Source of the DNA: Crambe crambe
Lineage: Eukaryota > Porifera > Demospongiae > Poecilosclerida > Crambeidae
NCBI GenBank assembly: GCA_963924555.1
Contig: OZ004590.1
Span: forward strand, 6,378,001 to 6,442,000
Direction of reading: 5' to 3'
Length of the DNA stretch: 64,000 bases
Shown here: positions 32,801 to 44,428 of the stretch, piece by piece
Numbering within the stretch: position 1 is the first letter of the stretch
Layout: the number at the start of each line of letters is the position of its first letter
Position numbers and translations under genes: made by a program
The notes under the pieces: generated by a model
Told to the model about the DNA's origin: nothing
The model's database searches: none
What the model saw: the letters and a program-made list of their open reading frames with translations, nothing else

Positions 32801-35800
32801 AAGAGGATTCTAGTGTGGATTGTAAAGATCAAGATGCTAGCAACTCCCCTTCATCTGTACCTAAAGACACATCCAAAGATACTAATGCTTCAAAGACTAC
32901 TGAAACATCTACATCTTCAAGCCTCAAAAGCTCTGGTGTTACTCCCAAAGTATCAAGCAACCCTACTACTTCAAAATTGCCATACTTGTGTTCCTGTGGG
33001 AGGAATTTCGACACTCGTAGGGGACTGTCCATACACTTGGCCCACGAACCCGATCACCGTGATATTGCCACTGGCAAGAAAGCCACTTCCGAGTCAACTC
33101 AACCTGCTTCTAGTCCTGCTAAAGAACAACCTTCTAAGGATAGCCTATCAGCCCTAAATGTCCCCACCACTTCCCCTCTTCACTCACCCAGCTCCTCCAC
33201 ACCTAATTCACCAACTTTTTACATGAAGACTTCTTCACGTAACCCTCAGTACTACTCCATAATCCGTACACGCAGTGATAAAAGACCTCGCAGCGGAGGT
33301 AGTGCTGGATCTCCTGCTAAAATGATGCTTTTGAATAATGGGGAGAAGGTTTCTGTTAAGGAGGAAGATGAATCGGAAACTTCTTCATCCTTTGTGGCGG
33401 AAGTGGGGAACAAGAGGAGATCAAGAGAGGAACAGAAGAGCAAAGAGACGCCTCCTGGTAGCCACTTACGAGGTCATTCTTTATCAAGTGGTTCGGATAA
33501 TACTTCTCCTACTGCAAGTGCCAGGGGGAGCATCAGCAGTACTTTGCTGGAGTTTGGTCTTTCCAGCAGTCCCATCACCAGGTCCAATGCCGCGACATTA
33601 AAAGTACATGAATTTATGTCACTTCCGAGTTACAAGAAGCGTGGTGGTGGAAAGAGGAAGGGTAGGGGTGGACGGAAAGGAGGATGGAAGGGAGGAAGAG
33701 GAGGAGGAGGAGCAAAGCATGGCAACGAAGATAACACATCTGAAATAGGAGAAGATTTTGAATCTCCTGGTGATTCCTCCAAGGTTGCTGACGATGATAG
33801 AGCAAAGGAAAGTAACAAGATTGACAAGATCGATTCAATGGATGATGTTCCCTCTCAACCACCAAAACGTAAGCGTGGAAGGCCACCAAAAATCCGTAAA
33901 GATGTCACCACTCCTTCCACTTCACCTATTTCTGGAGCAGCAGGTTTAAGCAAGTCAAAGTCATCTCCTTCTCTCTCATCAAACAATCCTTCCCTGGGAC
34001 CCATCAGTAGCATCACTCGTTCCAGTAAGTCTCAGAACCGCGGAGAAGGAGGAGCAAAGACCTCAGATGGAAATATCAAAACTGAGCCTGCTGAAGAAAA
34101 CCCATTGCCTTCAAAATCAGATAACTCCAAGTCAAAGAGACTTTGGAACTCACCAGACAGTAATAGCAAGGGAGCTACTCAATCATCAACTTCAGAAAAG
34201 CACTCGACTGACCATCCCCCCACAATTCCCAGTATTTTACCAAAACTGTATGCAAAGGAGGATGGGGGAAATGCTGACTCGTCATCACAAATTGCTTCTG
34301 CTTCTGTTTCTACTGATTTGGAAACTCCCAAGATAGATGTGTTGGATGAGGATAAGCAACAGTCCATTAGCACACGCAGTCGCCCAAAACGAGGCCATAC
34401 TGATGACACTGATAGCAGTGGCAAAAAGAAATTTACCAAGAAGAATGTTTCTAAAACTCCAGTTAAAAATGACAATACTGTTGCTACTGATGACGTGCCA
34501 GAGTCTGGTGTGGTGGAGATGACAAATGATGCAAGTGAATTGATTTCTGAAAAGCAGACACAGCCCGGAAAAGAGAAGAATCTTCCTCCTCCGTGGAAAG
34601 AGACACGGAGTAAGTCTAGAGGGAAGAATTTGGCAGTAGCAAAGGGTAAAGCTTCCTCAAAGACTAGTAAAGGTGTGAAGAAGAAGTCCATATCTGAATC
34701 TGATGGGATGGAAAGTGATGGCAGTGTCGAGTCAAATCAGTCTGAGGTTGTAGTCGAGACAAGAAAGGGTGGAGGAGGGAAGATTGTGGAGGATTCTGCC
34801 GTGCCCACAGCCCAGATTCCTGTATCCCAACAGAGGCAGTCCTCTGTGTTTGTCAGCGTGCTCTCAGGTCCGGAGAAAAAAGGGGAACCTCCTGTGCACC
34901 AGTCTGAAGATCAAGCAAACTCGGATTCTGCTTCATCCTCTTCAAGCCGAGAGGAAAAGGCTGTTGTAGGGGAAAAAGATCCAAACACTCAGAAGCCTAC
35001 AGAGTCCCAACGAAGACCATCGGAGACATCTCCAGTGTTTCCATATTCTACGTCTTCCACTCCTTTTGCTCAGTTCCCATATCCGGCAACCTTTGGACCC
35101 CCTCCTCCCCACCACATCATGTACCCGCCATCTGGAGTCCCCTCAACAATGTACCCTCACTTTTACAGCTATCCCGGCTCACAGCCGATGCAAATGCCCC
35201 CACACCCTCCACCCCCTGGGTCCTACCTCTCTCCCACGCCCCCTCACCCTCACCCATCCATGTCGGCTACACCTCCCGTACCCCCTAACACCACTGGGGA
35301 CCAAAACTTACCCTCTCCTCACAACTTACACCCTCAGCAACCTGCCTTCAACAGCAACAGCAACCAACCTTACCCCCCAAACTCCACCCATACATCCACC
35401 ACCTCGGGGACAGTCCCTGCTAATAACAATGTCTCGATAACTGCAACGGCTATAGTCACTTCAGTTGCCACAACTGTGGGTGGAGTCAGAGTCTCTGTTC
35501 TGGATAAACCTCCCACTCAGCTCCCGATGGTGACACTCCCGTACCACATGCCCAGTGCGACTGCACCTAGACCACGCCCCCCAGGACCTGTAGGGTACCC
35601 GATGGATTTAACCCCCCCTGGGATGAGGCCATATATTGGAGGAGCACATTCTCCGGATGGATTGGATTCCCGTCCGCATATCCACCCACACCCATTGAGT
35701 CAAGTATACCGACCAGGGATGGTGGGGGCATATCATCCCACTCACCTCCCTCCTCCCCACCCTTCCTACCATCACCCGCCTCTCACCGTCAGGCTTGATG

Positions 35801-38800
35801 CAGCTGGAATACCTTACATGGAATGGGCTGTAAGTGTAGGTCTGTTTTAGATAATACATATGTCACATGTGTATGAAGCATGTGACAATCACCACTATAG
35901 AACTAGTACTGACTCCTACTTAGTGACTGCCACAATACTCATATCATCATATGCCTTTACCTTGTTTCTAGGACCCAAGACCAATTCCACCAGAAGAGCA
36001 GTGAGTGAATTACATATATTTTGTGATAAGTGGAAGTGTAGTATGCTGCAGAATAGGATGTGGTGTGTGCACTGTTATGAATATGTGGTTTGACATGATT
36101 TAAGATGGCCAAGCCACAAAAATGCAGTAGAGCCATGATATTGTGTGGTTGGGGACTTTATAATAATATCTTTAATGGAGGGGGTAGCTCCAGTTCAAAG
36201 TGTCAGGTGACTGTCTTTCCTTATTTTTTATGTTTTACGAAACTTGTCATAATATTGCAGCCCAGTGCAACCAGTGGAGTGTCCCGAGTGTGGTCGGATG
36301 TTCAAGAATAATAAGGCACTCAATGGTCACATGAGATTGCATGGTGGTTTCGATTGGACCAAAAAAGTAAGAATGGAGCATACAAGTAGTGGAATATATG
36401 ATAATATTGTATGCCTTATGCCTGTCCTCACTCCAGCAGCCTTTTGCAAGTTCTGCTGCTTCTGATCAAGGAAAGTCTAGTGCATCGTCATCGACTGGTA
36501 CTACTGGCACCAGTACGTCCAACTCCAGTGACACCAAGAATTCCGAGGCTAAGGGCAAATCTGCAACCTCCAAAACCACTGCCTCAAGTAGGAAACGGTC
36601 TCATTCCAGTTCCAGGTCACGATCCCGTTCCAGGTCACCCACTCCTGGTATTGCTAAGAGTAAACCCAAGAGGAAGAAGTCAAGTGATGAAACCAACCAG
36701 CCTTCTAATCTACTCAAGGACTCCAAAAATCCTCCTGATAAGGACACACCCTCTCTCCCTGTCCAACGCCCCCCTACCCATCCTTCCATTTTTACCTTTG
36801 ATTCTAACTCTGCCCATGCTGCCACACACAAGCCCCATCTTCCCCCTCCTCCTGCCCCCATTACCACATCCTCCTCCTCCAGCACCCCTTCCTCCGAGGG
36901 TCATGACGCCAGGGGTACCATGGTGACCCAATCAGGCTCCACCTTGGAGGACTTGTGTCGAGCTGCGGCAGAACTTGAGCGACTTCATACCAACGAGAAA
37001 ACACTCCCCACTTCAGATCAGTACCAAGAGGATGAATTTGGCAGGAAACGCCCAGGAAATATCACCATCCCTCAGAATCAATCTCCAAGTCCAGTAACGG
37101 CTATTGATAGGGAGAAGCACCGCCTGGGTGGCACACCTCCTTACACTCCTCCTCCTATTCTAAGCCCTTCTCGGTCCATCATCCACCTAGCACCAGGGGT
37201 AAGTCAGGTGAATACCTCTGCCCCGTGCACCCCTAACCGAATCTTGCAGCACTGGTCCAGCCGGAGGAGCACAGATGGCAGGAAACTCTCAGATACGGAG
37301 GACAACAGCTTCTCTGAGCCCCACATCAACGTCGGGGAGGATTTCCAAGCTACTCTTCCCAAGTGTGATGGTGAGAACTAATAGTGATGCTACCTTGCAA
37401 AGTGCAGTAGTTTGGAAAATCATAGTGGTCACATGAACATAGTGCAGTACCTTTCAAGTATTTTTTCCCTGCAGAATCACGGAGTGGGATATCCAAGGAT
37501 GACCCTCGAGCCACACTGCTGTGGAAACCCCCTGAGGAACTCACACAGGAAGATGAGAGCGTCATTGATGGTTATTTAGAGCTGGCATGCTCTCCTGCTG
37601 TTCTTTACGGAGGCAGAAACAAAGAACTAGCTGTCCACTTCTTGCACAGCTTGGGTGGCTCTATCAAGGTACAATAATGATCATTATAGCATGCTTTTAA
37701 ATTCTGTGTACACATCTGGTTTGTGTTGTGGCTAATAACGCAGTACATAGTTTATTGTACATAGTTTGAATTTCATGAACATGTCCAGCAGCTGCAACCT
37801 TGCACGTTATAAGCATATACAGTCATTTCAGGCTTGTACTTTTACTCTCTTGATGTAGGAGGCAGTGAGGTGGTTGATGTCGGGAAAGACGTTATTCGAC
37901 TCCGGCTCTATGATGAATGATTACAACTACTCTGGTGCCAACCGATGGTCTGGTAGGGAGAGGCAGCAGTTTCGTAGGGCCTGGAAGGTCCATAGAAAGC
38001 AGTTCAACATGCTGAGGAGTGCAGTAAGTGGTGGTGTTTTGGTGTGTTTTTTTAAAATGTTATACATTAAATGATGAACAAAGATATCCTGTATGAAACT
38101 GTGTGTTGTTAGTGCAACATTGGCAAGTAGTTTGTTTGTTTTTTTACTGATCTGTATCACTAGCCTTGCACAGGTAATTAAAATACTTAATCCCCCCCCC
38201 CCCCCTTCATTTTCAGGTTGAATCAAAGAAGTTTTCTGAAATTATCGAGTACTACTATACCTGGAAGAAGTACTGTTCTGATGAGTATCGTGGCAGAAAT
38301 CGTCACATTAGCGAGGAGGTGTAATTGCAATAGACAGTAATAAGTATAGCTTTTTACTCAATCTTTTATCTTTTCAGATTTTTTCAGACGAGGATGACCT
38401 GACTTATCCACAGATACCTTCCTCTAGCTCTTCTGGCTCAGGGGATAGTGAGGCTGCTCATGACATCGAGAGAAAATCAGCTAAATCCAAGAAGAATCAC
38501 ACTGCTCTCTCCAACTCTGCCAATAACCAGTTTCCCAAAATGTCTGAGGCAATGCACATGCAGAATAACAGGATGTACAATACTAGTCTGCCAATAGTCT
38601 ACGCCCCCCACTCTTCCCCTGTCCCCCCCAACCAGCAGATCCACCAGTTCCCTTGCAAGTACCCAGGATGCAACCAGGTGCATAGAAAAATATAATAATT
38701 CAAATTATTTTCTTTTTTGATATAATAATTGCTTTTCATAGATTTTCACTTCAATTTTCGCTTTGAATGGACACATTAGAGTTCATGGAGGAAGGTATGT

Positions 38801-39506
38801 TGTTACTGATAATTCTCATGAGAGTGAGAGTGGCAAGTCTAGCTGTGGTATTGGTGGGAGTGTGTAACTGTTCATTTAGTAGTTGTGTTCTCATCAGTTT
38901 CTTGATTTCCTTCTAGTTTCTTTCCTAAACCACAAAGTGGAGGCTCGGCTTTTGCACAGCCAAGCAGTATCAGTGGCCCTCCCTCCTCCAGCAGTCAATC
39001 CAACTACTCCTCTCGTCTGCCACACTCCTCTAGTGCTCACGCTGGTTCTCAGTTTGCTGGATCTCAAAAACCACACTCGTCCCATGCCCATAAATCACTT
39101 GCAGAGCTGGAGTTAGCCAGGGCTCTCTTGGAATTGCCAGGCCACTCCGCCATTTCTTCCTCCAAAAGTGTTGGCTACCATACTCCCTCCCCTAAACCAT
39201 CCCCAGGAAAAAGCAAGGCTCTCTCTGGCCCCAAGAAGAAGCTTTCCAGTTCTAGCCCCGGGGAACATGAGGGTTACTATCCATGTAATAGATGTGGCAG
39301 GTAGGATAATATTACGCCCCCTGCACTAATTTCATAAAGTATGTGCATATCTTGCATGTATTTAATCAGTTCACATATCAGCAGTTGCCTATAAAAAAGG
39401 CTTCATACATGTATAAATAACATCCTTTATTTTCTTTTGTAGGGTATTCACTAAAGTCAAAAGTCGCAGTGCACACATGAAGTCACATGTTATCAAGTCT
39501 AGTTAA
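29810..39506 (+). CDS. MiDAC-type ELM2-SANT scaffold with four C2H2-like fingers and AT-hook (about 1956 aa, 14 exons)
   Basis: Coding exons: 29810-30035, 30726-30803, 31934-32006, 32667-35829, 35972-36000, 36261-36366, 36437-37370, 37475-37668, 37859-38023, 38217-38318, 38378-38677, 38742-38794, 38917-39300, 39443-39506; every junction is in phase. Order of domains: Ser/Thr-rich N-terminus, a CSCGRNF finger (about 229), an AT-hook KRKRGRPPK (about 526), a Pro-rich region, the finger CPECGRMFKNNKALNGHMRLH, an SR-like stretch, ELM2 (INVGEDFQATLPKC ... AVHFLHSLGGSIKEAV), SANT (RWSGRERQQFRRAWKVH ... IIEYYYTWKKYC), the finger CKYPGCNQIFTSIFALNGH and a terminal finger CNRCGRVFTKVKSRSAHMKSH. This layout is that of MIDEAS, TRERF1 and ZNF541, which hold HDAC1/2 and DNTTIP1 in the mitotic deacetylase complex. 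It looks like a single ancestral-type gene for all three. Confidence 0.88.
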
Positions 39507-40062
39507 GTTTTATCATGCACCCCAACACTAACGCATCTTTGATTCATTCCTTGAGGTCACCAAAAATGCCCTCTTCTGTTCACACAATACATCAATCATT
39601 TATTATCATTATGTCATTATACAAAGCATGCATGTAACATGCATAATGGAGTCTTATTGTACACATGTATACTACTTTTTGGAGTGATTCTTAGCAGTCA
39701 ATTTGTTTTTTTTTGTTGTTGTTTTGATTTTGCTCTTTATTATTATTATTATTATTATTGTCCCCCATTTTTCTTTCACTGCTGTAAAGAGTCCCCTTTC
39801 CCCCACTTATATGGAAGTCTTATTTTAATTTTTATCTTTTCGATCTCATTGCTGCTAGGTTATGACCATGCAGTTATATTATTATTAAAGACAGGCTATA
39901 TATATGACTTTTTACAATAGATTTATGTATTATTCCCTTTACTTATTTGTATATTATGTGTATGTTAAAAACTGTATAGATAAAAACTTTTATTCAGTAA
40001 GAATAGGGTGACTGGAGGTTAAAGGTTAACCATGTGGCTTGACCTTTGTGACCCCAATAGGG
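39507..40062. other. 3' flank of the ELM2-SANT gene / 5' flank of TRIT1-like gene
   Basis: AT-rich with a short (ATT)n run (39738-39759). No separate gene seen. The TRIT1-like promoter should lie in the last part; no core element is recognisable. Confidence 0.5.
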
Positions 40063-42308
40063 ATGAATGGTGTCTTTCACTTCTCTAAGAGACTCATAGT
40101 TGACTGCAATTCTCTGTGGGTGCTGAGAGTACCGTACAAACACATGTCTCAGGCCTCTCCTGTCTGCAGTAAGGATGGCCCCTCCTCCAAGCCAAAATGT
40201 CAGAAGATAGAAAAGATGCTGAATACTTGATTATAATAGTACCAATTTTGTTCTTCCTTTGGTTGTAGTATTGGTGATAGCAGGAACCACTAGTGTTGGA
40301 AAGACAGATCTATCCCTGCGACTTGCTTCTCTTCTTAATGGTGAAATTATATCGGCTGATTCTGCACAGGTACTAAGAATGGATTTTCTATGGGGCTTGG
40401 CCCAAGGAGGTCACTTTTTACAAGACAAAACTGTTTTGATGCCTTATTTGGCTGCAGGTCTACAGAAAACTAGACATAGGTTCAGCAAAGGTAGACAGAG
40501 AAATAACATCTAGAGTGAGCCACCATCTCTTGGATGTAGCTGACATTGACTCTGAGGAGAAATTCTCCATGGCAGATTACTGTAGCCAAGCTGAAAAGGC
40601 AATAAAGGTATGTGGAAACAGTCCCACATTGAGAGGTTTTTGCTACAACTTTCCACTTCTCCCTCCCCTCTAATAGGAGATCATCTCCAGAGGGCATGTC
40701 CCACTGATTGTAGGTGGGACTGGATTGTACATCCGCACACTGCTGCAGGGTGGGGTGGTTGGCTCGCCGCCATCCACCAATGAGAGCCAGGCCATGATTG
40801 AACGCATTATACAGGAAGAAGACGACGGAAACTGGGAAAAAAGGTGAGAGGCACAGTTGCACAAGTTTATTAAAATAACTATTTGGTGTGCAAGTTTCTC
40901 AAGACTAAAGGACCTGGACCCTGTCTATGCTGCTTCTTTGAGTGTGAATGACTGGTACCGACTTAGAAGAGCCCTCGAAATTTGCATTCTCTCTGGAAGG
41001 TATTCTATAATAACGCACACCATGTATCTCTGACAGTGACTGCATATCACAATGGGATTCAATTTCGTTCAAGTTTAGCACTGTCACATCATTCGAAAAG
41101 AAGCTAGATGTCAAAGGTATGATGGATTACAAGTTGCCTCTGATTATTTTTATGTATGCTTAATTTCAGATTGTCCCTATGAATCGAAGTGTCTTTTCTT
41201 ATCTATGCCAAGAGTTGAACTGTTTCAGCGTATTGATGCTCGTTGTGAGGCTATCATCGAAGCTGGGCTAATTCAGGTCAGCCACTTATAATCATGGGTA
41301 CTTGATTGAATACATTAAGTGAGACAACGTACACAAGTGAGACGACACTGCATTATAAAGTGAGACAATAAAGTGAGACAACACTACATTGTAAAGTGAG
41401 AAGACATGGGTGTTCTCCATCATGACAGACATACATTTATGCAGGAGGTGATATCCTTGGTGAAGAAGGACGGCTTAAAGTCTGATAGCCAGGCAGGGAG
41501 AAGTGTGGGCTACAGGCAGGTGCTGGAGTACTTGCAGTCAGTCTGGGGGTTCCCCTCAGAAGAAGGGGAAAGTAAGGGAAAACCCTATTCATTACAGGTA
41601 AAGTGGTTATTTTAATGATGAGCAATGCCACAAGTATAATTATTCTATGCTCAGGTTCCAAAAGAAGATTTAAAGAAACACTTTTATGAATTTCTGTGTC
41701 ATTATAAATCTAAAACGAGGTAATTATGGAGAGTGGCTAGTTATAGAATGCTTGGCTGTACTATTTAAATTTAACTCACAGGCGGCTGGCACAGACACAG
41801 TTAACATGGTTTAAAAAACAGCCAGACTTCCATTGGCTGAACATGTCTGCTGGCGGAGGGAGCAGGCTCTCTCTGGATGCAGTGAGTGAAGCAGTGGCTA
41901 GTTGGTTCAAACACGAAGCACCACTGCCAACTGAATGGAATGGCAAATCTCTACAAACTCTGGTATGTTACAATGATTACATTGAAACCTCTTTTATTAT
42001 AGTGGACACTTGAGACCAGCTATTTTCGTCCTTATTTTTTCTTAATAGAGAGATTTCCACTCTTAAGAGGTTCAATTTGTATATTTGTATTGCATGATCA
42101 GCATGAATGTGAAAAGAGTTCACTTAGAGAGGTCAAAAATTATGGTCAGAAAATTTAACTCTGCCTTTTCCCTCCCATATTCCAGACACCAACTGAAGTA
42201 CAAATATTAAGAGGATATTCCTGCACACATTGCAAGCCACTGATATTTGCTGATGAAGACAAAGTGGAGAGTTTGATGATGAACACAGAAAGATGTCTAC
42301 AGTTGTGA
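40063..42308 (+). CDS. TRIT1: tRNA dimethylallyltransferase, MiaA/TRIT1 family (about 445 aa, 11 exons)
   Basis: Exons: 40063-40168, 40269-40369, 40458-40607, 40677-40843, 40895-40999, 41037-41116, 41170-41276, 41445-41597, 41655-41719, 41782-41962, 42186-42308. Motifs: P-loop GTTSVGKT, the catalytic [60 protein letters not shown] and GYRQVLEYL, then [11 protein letters not shown]. The enzyme transfers dimethylallyl from DMAPP to A37 of tRNAs reading UNN codons. HHLLDV and RLAxxQLTWF look more like bacterial/plastid MiaA than human TRIT1, and no C-terminal C2H2 finger is visible. The protein ends with an unassigned [10 protein letters not shown] segment. The start is uncertain: the basic first exon (about 35 residues) could be a mitochondrial presequence, and a second ATG (MSQASPVC) follows. 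Intron 5 is only 37 bp. Ends 76 bp from COX20. Confidence 0.85.
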
Positions 42309-42384
42309 AGAAGTGGAACTCTATTGTGTATAACTGTTGGACATCTTGTCTAGCTAGCAGCATTAGATTCATTGATCAAGTTTC

Positions 42385-42965
42385 TTAGCAGCTTGTTGGA
42401 GGAGGAATTTGATTTCCTTTGTCCTCCATCATCTTGTTCATTTTCTTCACAGTATCTTTTATTTCTCTATGCTGCTTGTACATCTGGTGTCTACATATTC
42501 TCCTAAGAAAATGGTGCAATGAGATTTGGGAGGGATTGGGGGGGGGGGGGGGCAGAGGGCAAGGGAGATGGAGTTATTAAGACGGAAGGGGAGAGGAAAA
42601 TGAGCTCGAGTTCAAAGTATCGGCTTACCAACTGCCGTATCCAACCACTATGAAGCCAAGTACAGCAACATCACATGATCTTAAAACTATATCTACCAAC
42701 AGACAAACAGCATTTCAAAGCAATATTATATAATAACTGCTTACTTGACTTCAGGAAATACAGCAGTCCAGTACCCACACCCCCTAATATTCCATGAATG
42801 AAACTATCACGAGCACAGGGTGTGTTTCTGAAGTCAAAATACCACTTTCCCTGCTAATAATTTTTTATAAGAGTGAATTTTTCAATCTTTTTTTCTGACC
42901 TTCCTCTTATTTTCTAGTCTGGATTTTTCAAAGACTTCCTTCTGAGACTGTTCATTGTTCATCAT
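42385..42965 (-). CDS. COX20: Cytochrome c oxidase assembly factor COX20 (118 aa, 4 exons)
   Basis: Built entirely from short exons: 42900-42965, 42745-42853, 42629-42692, 42385-42502 (minus strand). All phases agree and give 118 residues, the same length as human COX20. Diagnostic blocks: FRNTPCARDSFIHGILGG (human ENTPCARHS), RSCDVAVLGFIVVGYGSW (human RRSCDVGVGGFILVTLGCW), and a basic coiled C-terminus (RHQMYKQHREIKD). The two hydrophobic segments match the two membrane spans of this inner-mitochondrial-membrane chaperone of newly made COX2. A weak GTCAGA donor ends exon 1. It converges on the TRIT1-like gene. A G-run of about 16 bases lies in its last intron (about 42536-42553). Confidence 0.9.
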
Positions 42966-43277
42966 AATCACTGAGCTAGAGTTCGAAGTTCATCCGAAAA
43001 AGTCCGTATCTTGTGCGCATGCGTACGCGAAGGAATACCAAAAAAAAAAAAAAAAAATTGGTTGACACAAAATTTACCAACAGTGCAGAATTAAATTCGT
43101 GCTCGCTAGCATTTGTATGACAGTACATGTATATTTTGCTCGCTTGAATTTATTTTGCACATGAGCAAATTCTACTGGTCAACCAACCTGAAAACCTCTG
43201 TACCACGCACGTGCGCAAAACGTAAGTTTTGCACCTGTTCAAATAAAATTCTTGATCAGTGCAGTATGTATTTCAAA
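42966..43277. other. COX20 5' flank / ASRGL1 3' flank
   Basis: Contains GTGCGCATGCGTACGCG (43013-43029), a poly-A run (43040-43056) and AT-rich sequence. The CpG-bearing part next to the COX20 start is the likely promoter. No other gene seen. Confidence 0.45.
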
Positions 43278-44347
43278 TTATATCCCACTTTTCATTACTC
43301 CATTTTGATCTACACTGGCCCAAGACATACGTGGTGTACTAAAATCTTTTGCAATCTCTCCATTTCTACTTATTCCTATCATTCCTCCTCTACCGCCTAC
43401 ACGATTCAACATGAACTCCAATGAATTCTTCAGAGCTTTCTCCAAATTAGTTTTCGGATTGCTTTGCAGTTGGTTCAGAGCTCTGTATCCCAGTACTACT
43501 TTAGCAATAGCTTCTCCGTGACCAGTACAGGAAATACCCCCAAGGGTATTGTCACAGTATGCACCAGAACCGACAAGAGGAGAGTCACCAACTCGCCCCA
43601 CCTTTTTCAGGGATATCCCACCAGTGGAGGTGGCAGCTGCCATGTTTCCTTGGAGGTCTATGGCAACAGCACCAACAGTGTCATGTTCATGATCAGAGTC
43701 TTCATTCTTTGTCTTCTTCTGTGTGCTATGAAAGACTTTCGATATGACACTCTTGTACTTGTCGTACTCTTCCCATTCTTTCCGAGCTGAGGGTGTAGCT
43801 AGTTCAGACGGATCCACCTTTGGTACTCCCATTTCTTCAGCGAACTTGTTGGCTCCTTCTCCAATAAGCATCACATGATTGGTTCTCTCCAGCACCATCC
43901 GAGCCAGGGAAATTGGGTTAGAGATGGCCTTCACACCAGCTACTGCTCCACAACCAAGAGTACCTAGTTTCAATAAGTAGCTATACGAAATTCCATGGAA
44001 GGGAGGTATACCTTAGCTAGCTGGATAGTACTTACTTCCATCAGTTATAAGAGCATCCATTTCCACTTCCCCGGCTTGATTGAACACTGAACCATGACCA
44101 GCATTAAAGACAGGGTCATCCTCAAGACTTCTCACTGCTATTTCCACTATTATAACATAAGGTTTTCTATGTAACATTAGTAGCAATAAGAGAAAGAGCT
44201 TTTCAGCTTACCAGCATCCAAGGCAGATTTTCCTTCTGTGAGAGCTTTGTGTGCTTTATCGGCTGCTGCTTTACATCCTGCAATTTTTTGGTCAACGACT
44301 GCATCTGGAATTGCATAAGCTCCTCCATGGACAATGATCGCGGCCAT
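43278..44347 (-). CDS. ASRGL1: Isoaspartyl peptidase / L-asparaginase, Ntn-hydrolase (310 aa, 3 exons)
   Basis: Exons on the minus strand: 44212-44347, 44036-44146, 43278-43963. The start is [15 protein letters not shown], the usual N-terminus (human IVVHGGGA). [20 protein letters not shown] matches the alpha subunit. The nucleophile threonine that becomes the N-terminus of the beta subunit after self-cleavage is in [14 protein letters not shown], followed by ATSTGG, the [11 protein letters not shown] block and CTGHGEAI. Length matches the family (human ASRGL1 308). The enzyme removes isoaspartyl residues from peptides and hydrolyses asparagine. Its start codon is 81 bp from that of the divergent DCAF5 gene. 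Confidence 0.95.
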
Positions 44348-44428
44348 TCTGATCTGCAACTGAAAAGGGGGCGGGGAGGGGGCGTGTTCTAGCAATGATG
44401 ATGAGTCAGCAATAATGTTCGCGACAGC
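44348..44428. promoter_or_regulatory. Compact bidirectional promoter, ASRGL1 / DCAF5
   Basis: Only 81 bp separate the two divergent start codons. The interval contains GGGGGCGGGGAGGGGGCG (44369-44386, an Sp1/KLF-like G-rich box), a TGATGATGAGTCA run (44396-44408) containing an AP-1/CRE-like TGAGTCA, and no TATA box. The 5' UTRs must be very short or overlap. Confidence 0.65.

Noticed and set aside
33252..34691. Several alternate frames across 32.8-36.9 kb
   Set aside because: Shadows of the 3.2-kb exon and the 0.9-kb exon of the ELM2-SANT gene; codon composition and splice phases support only the main frame.
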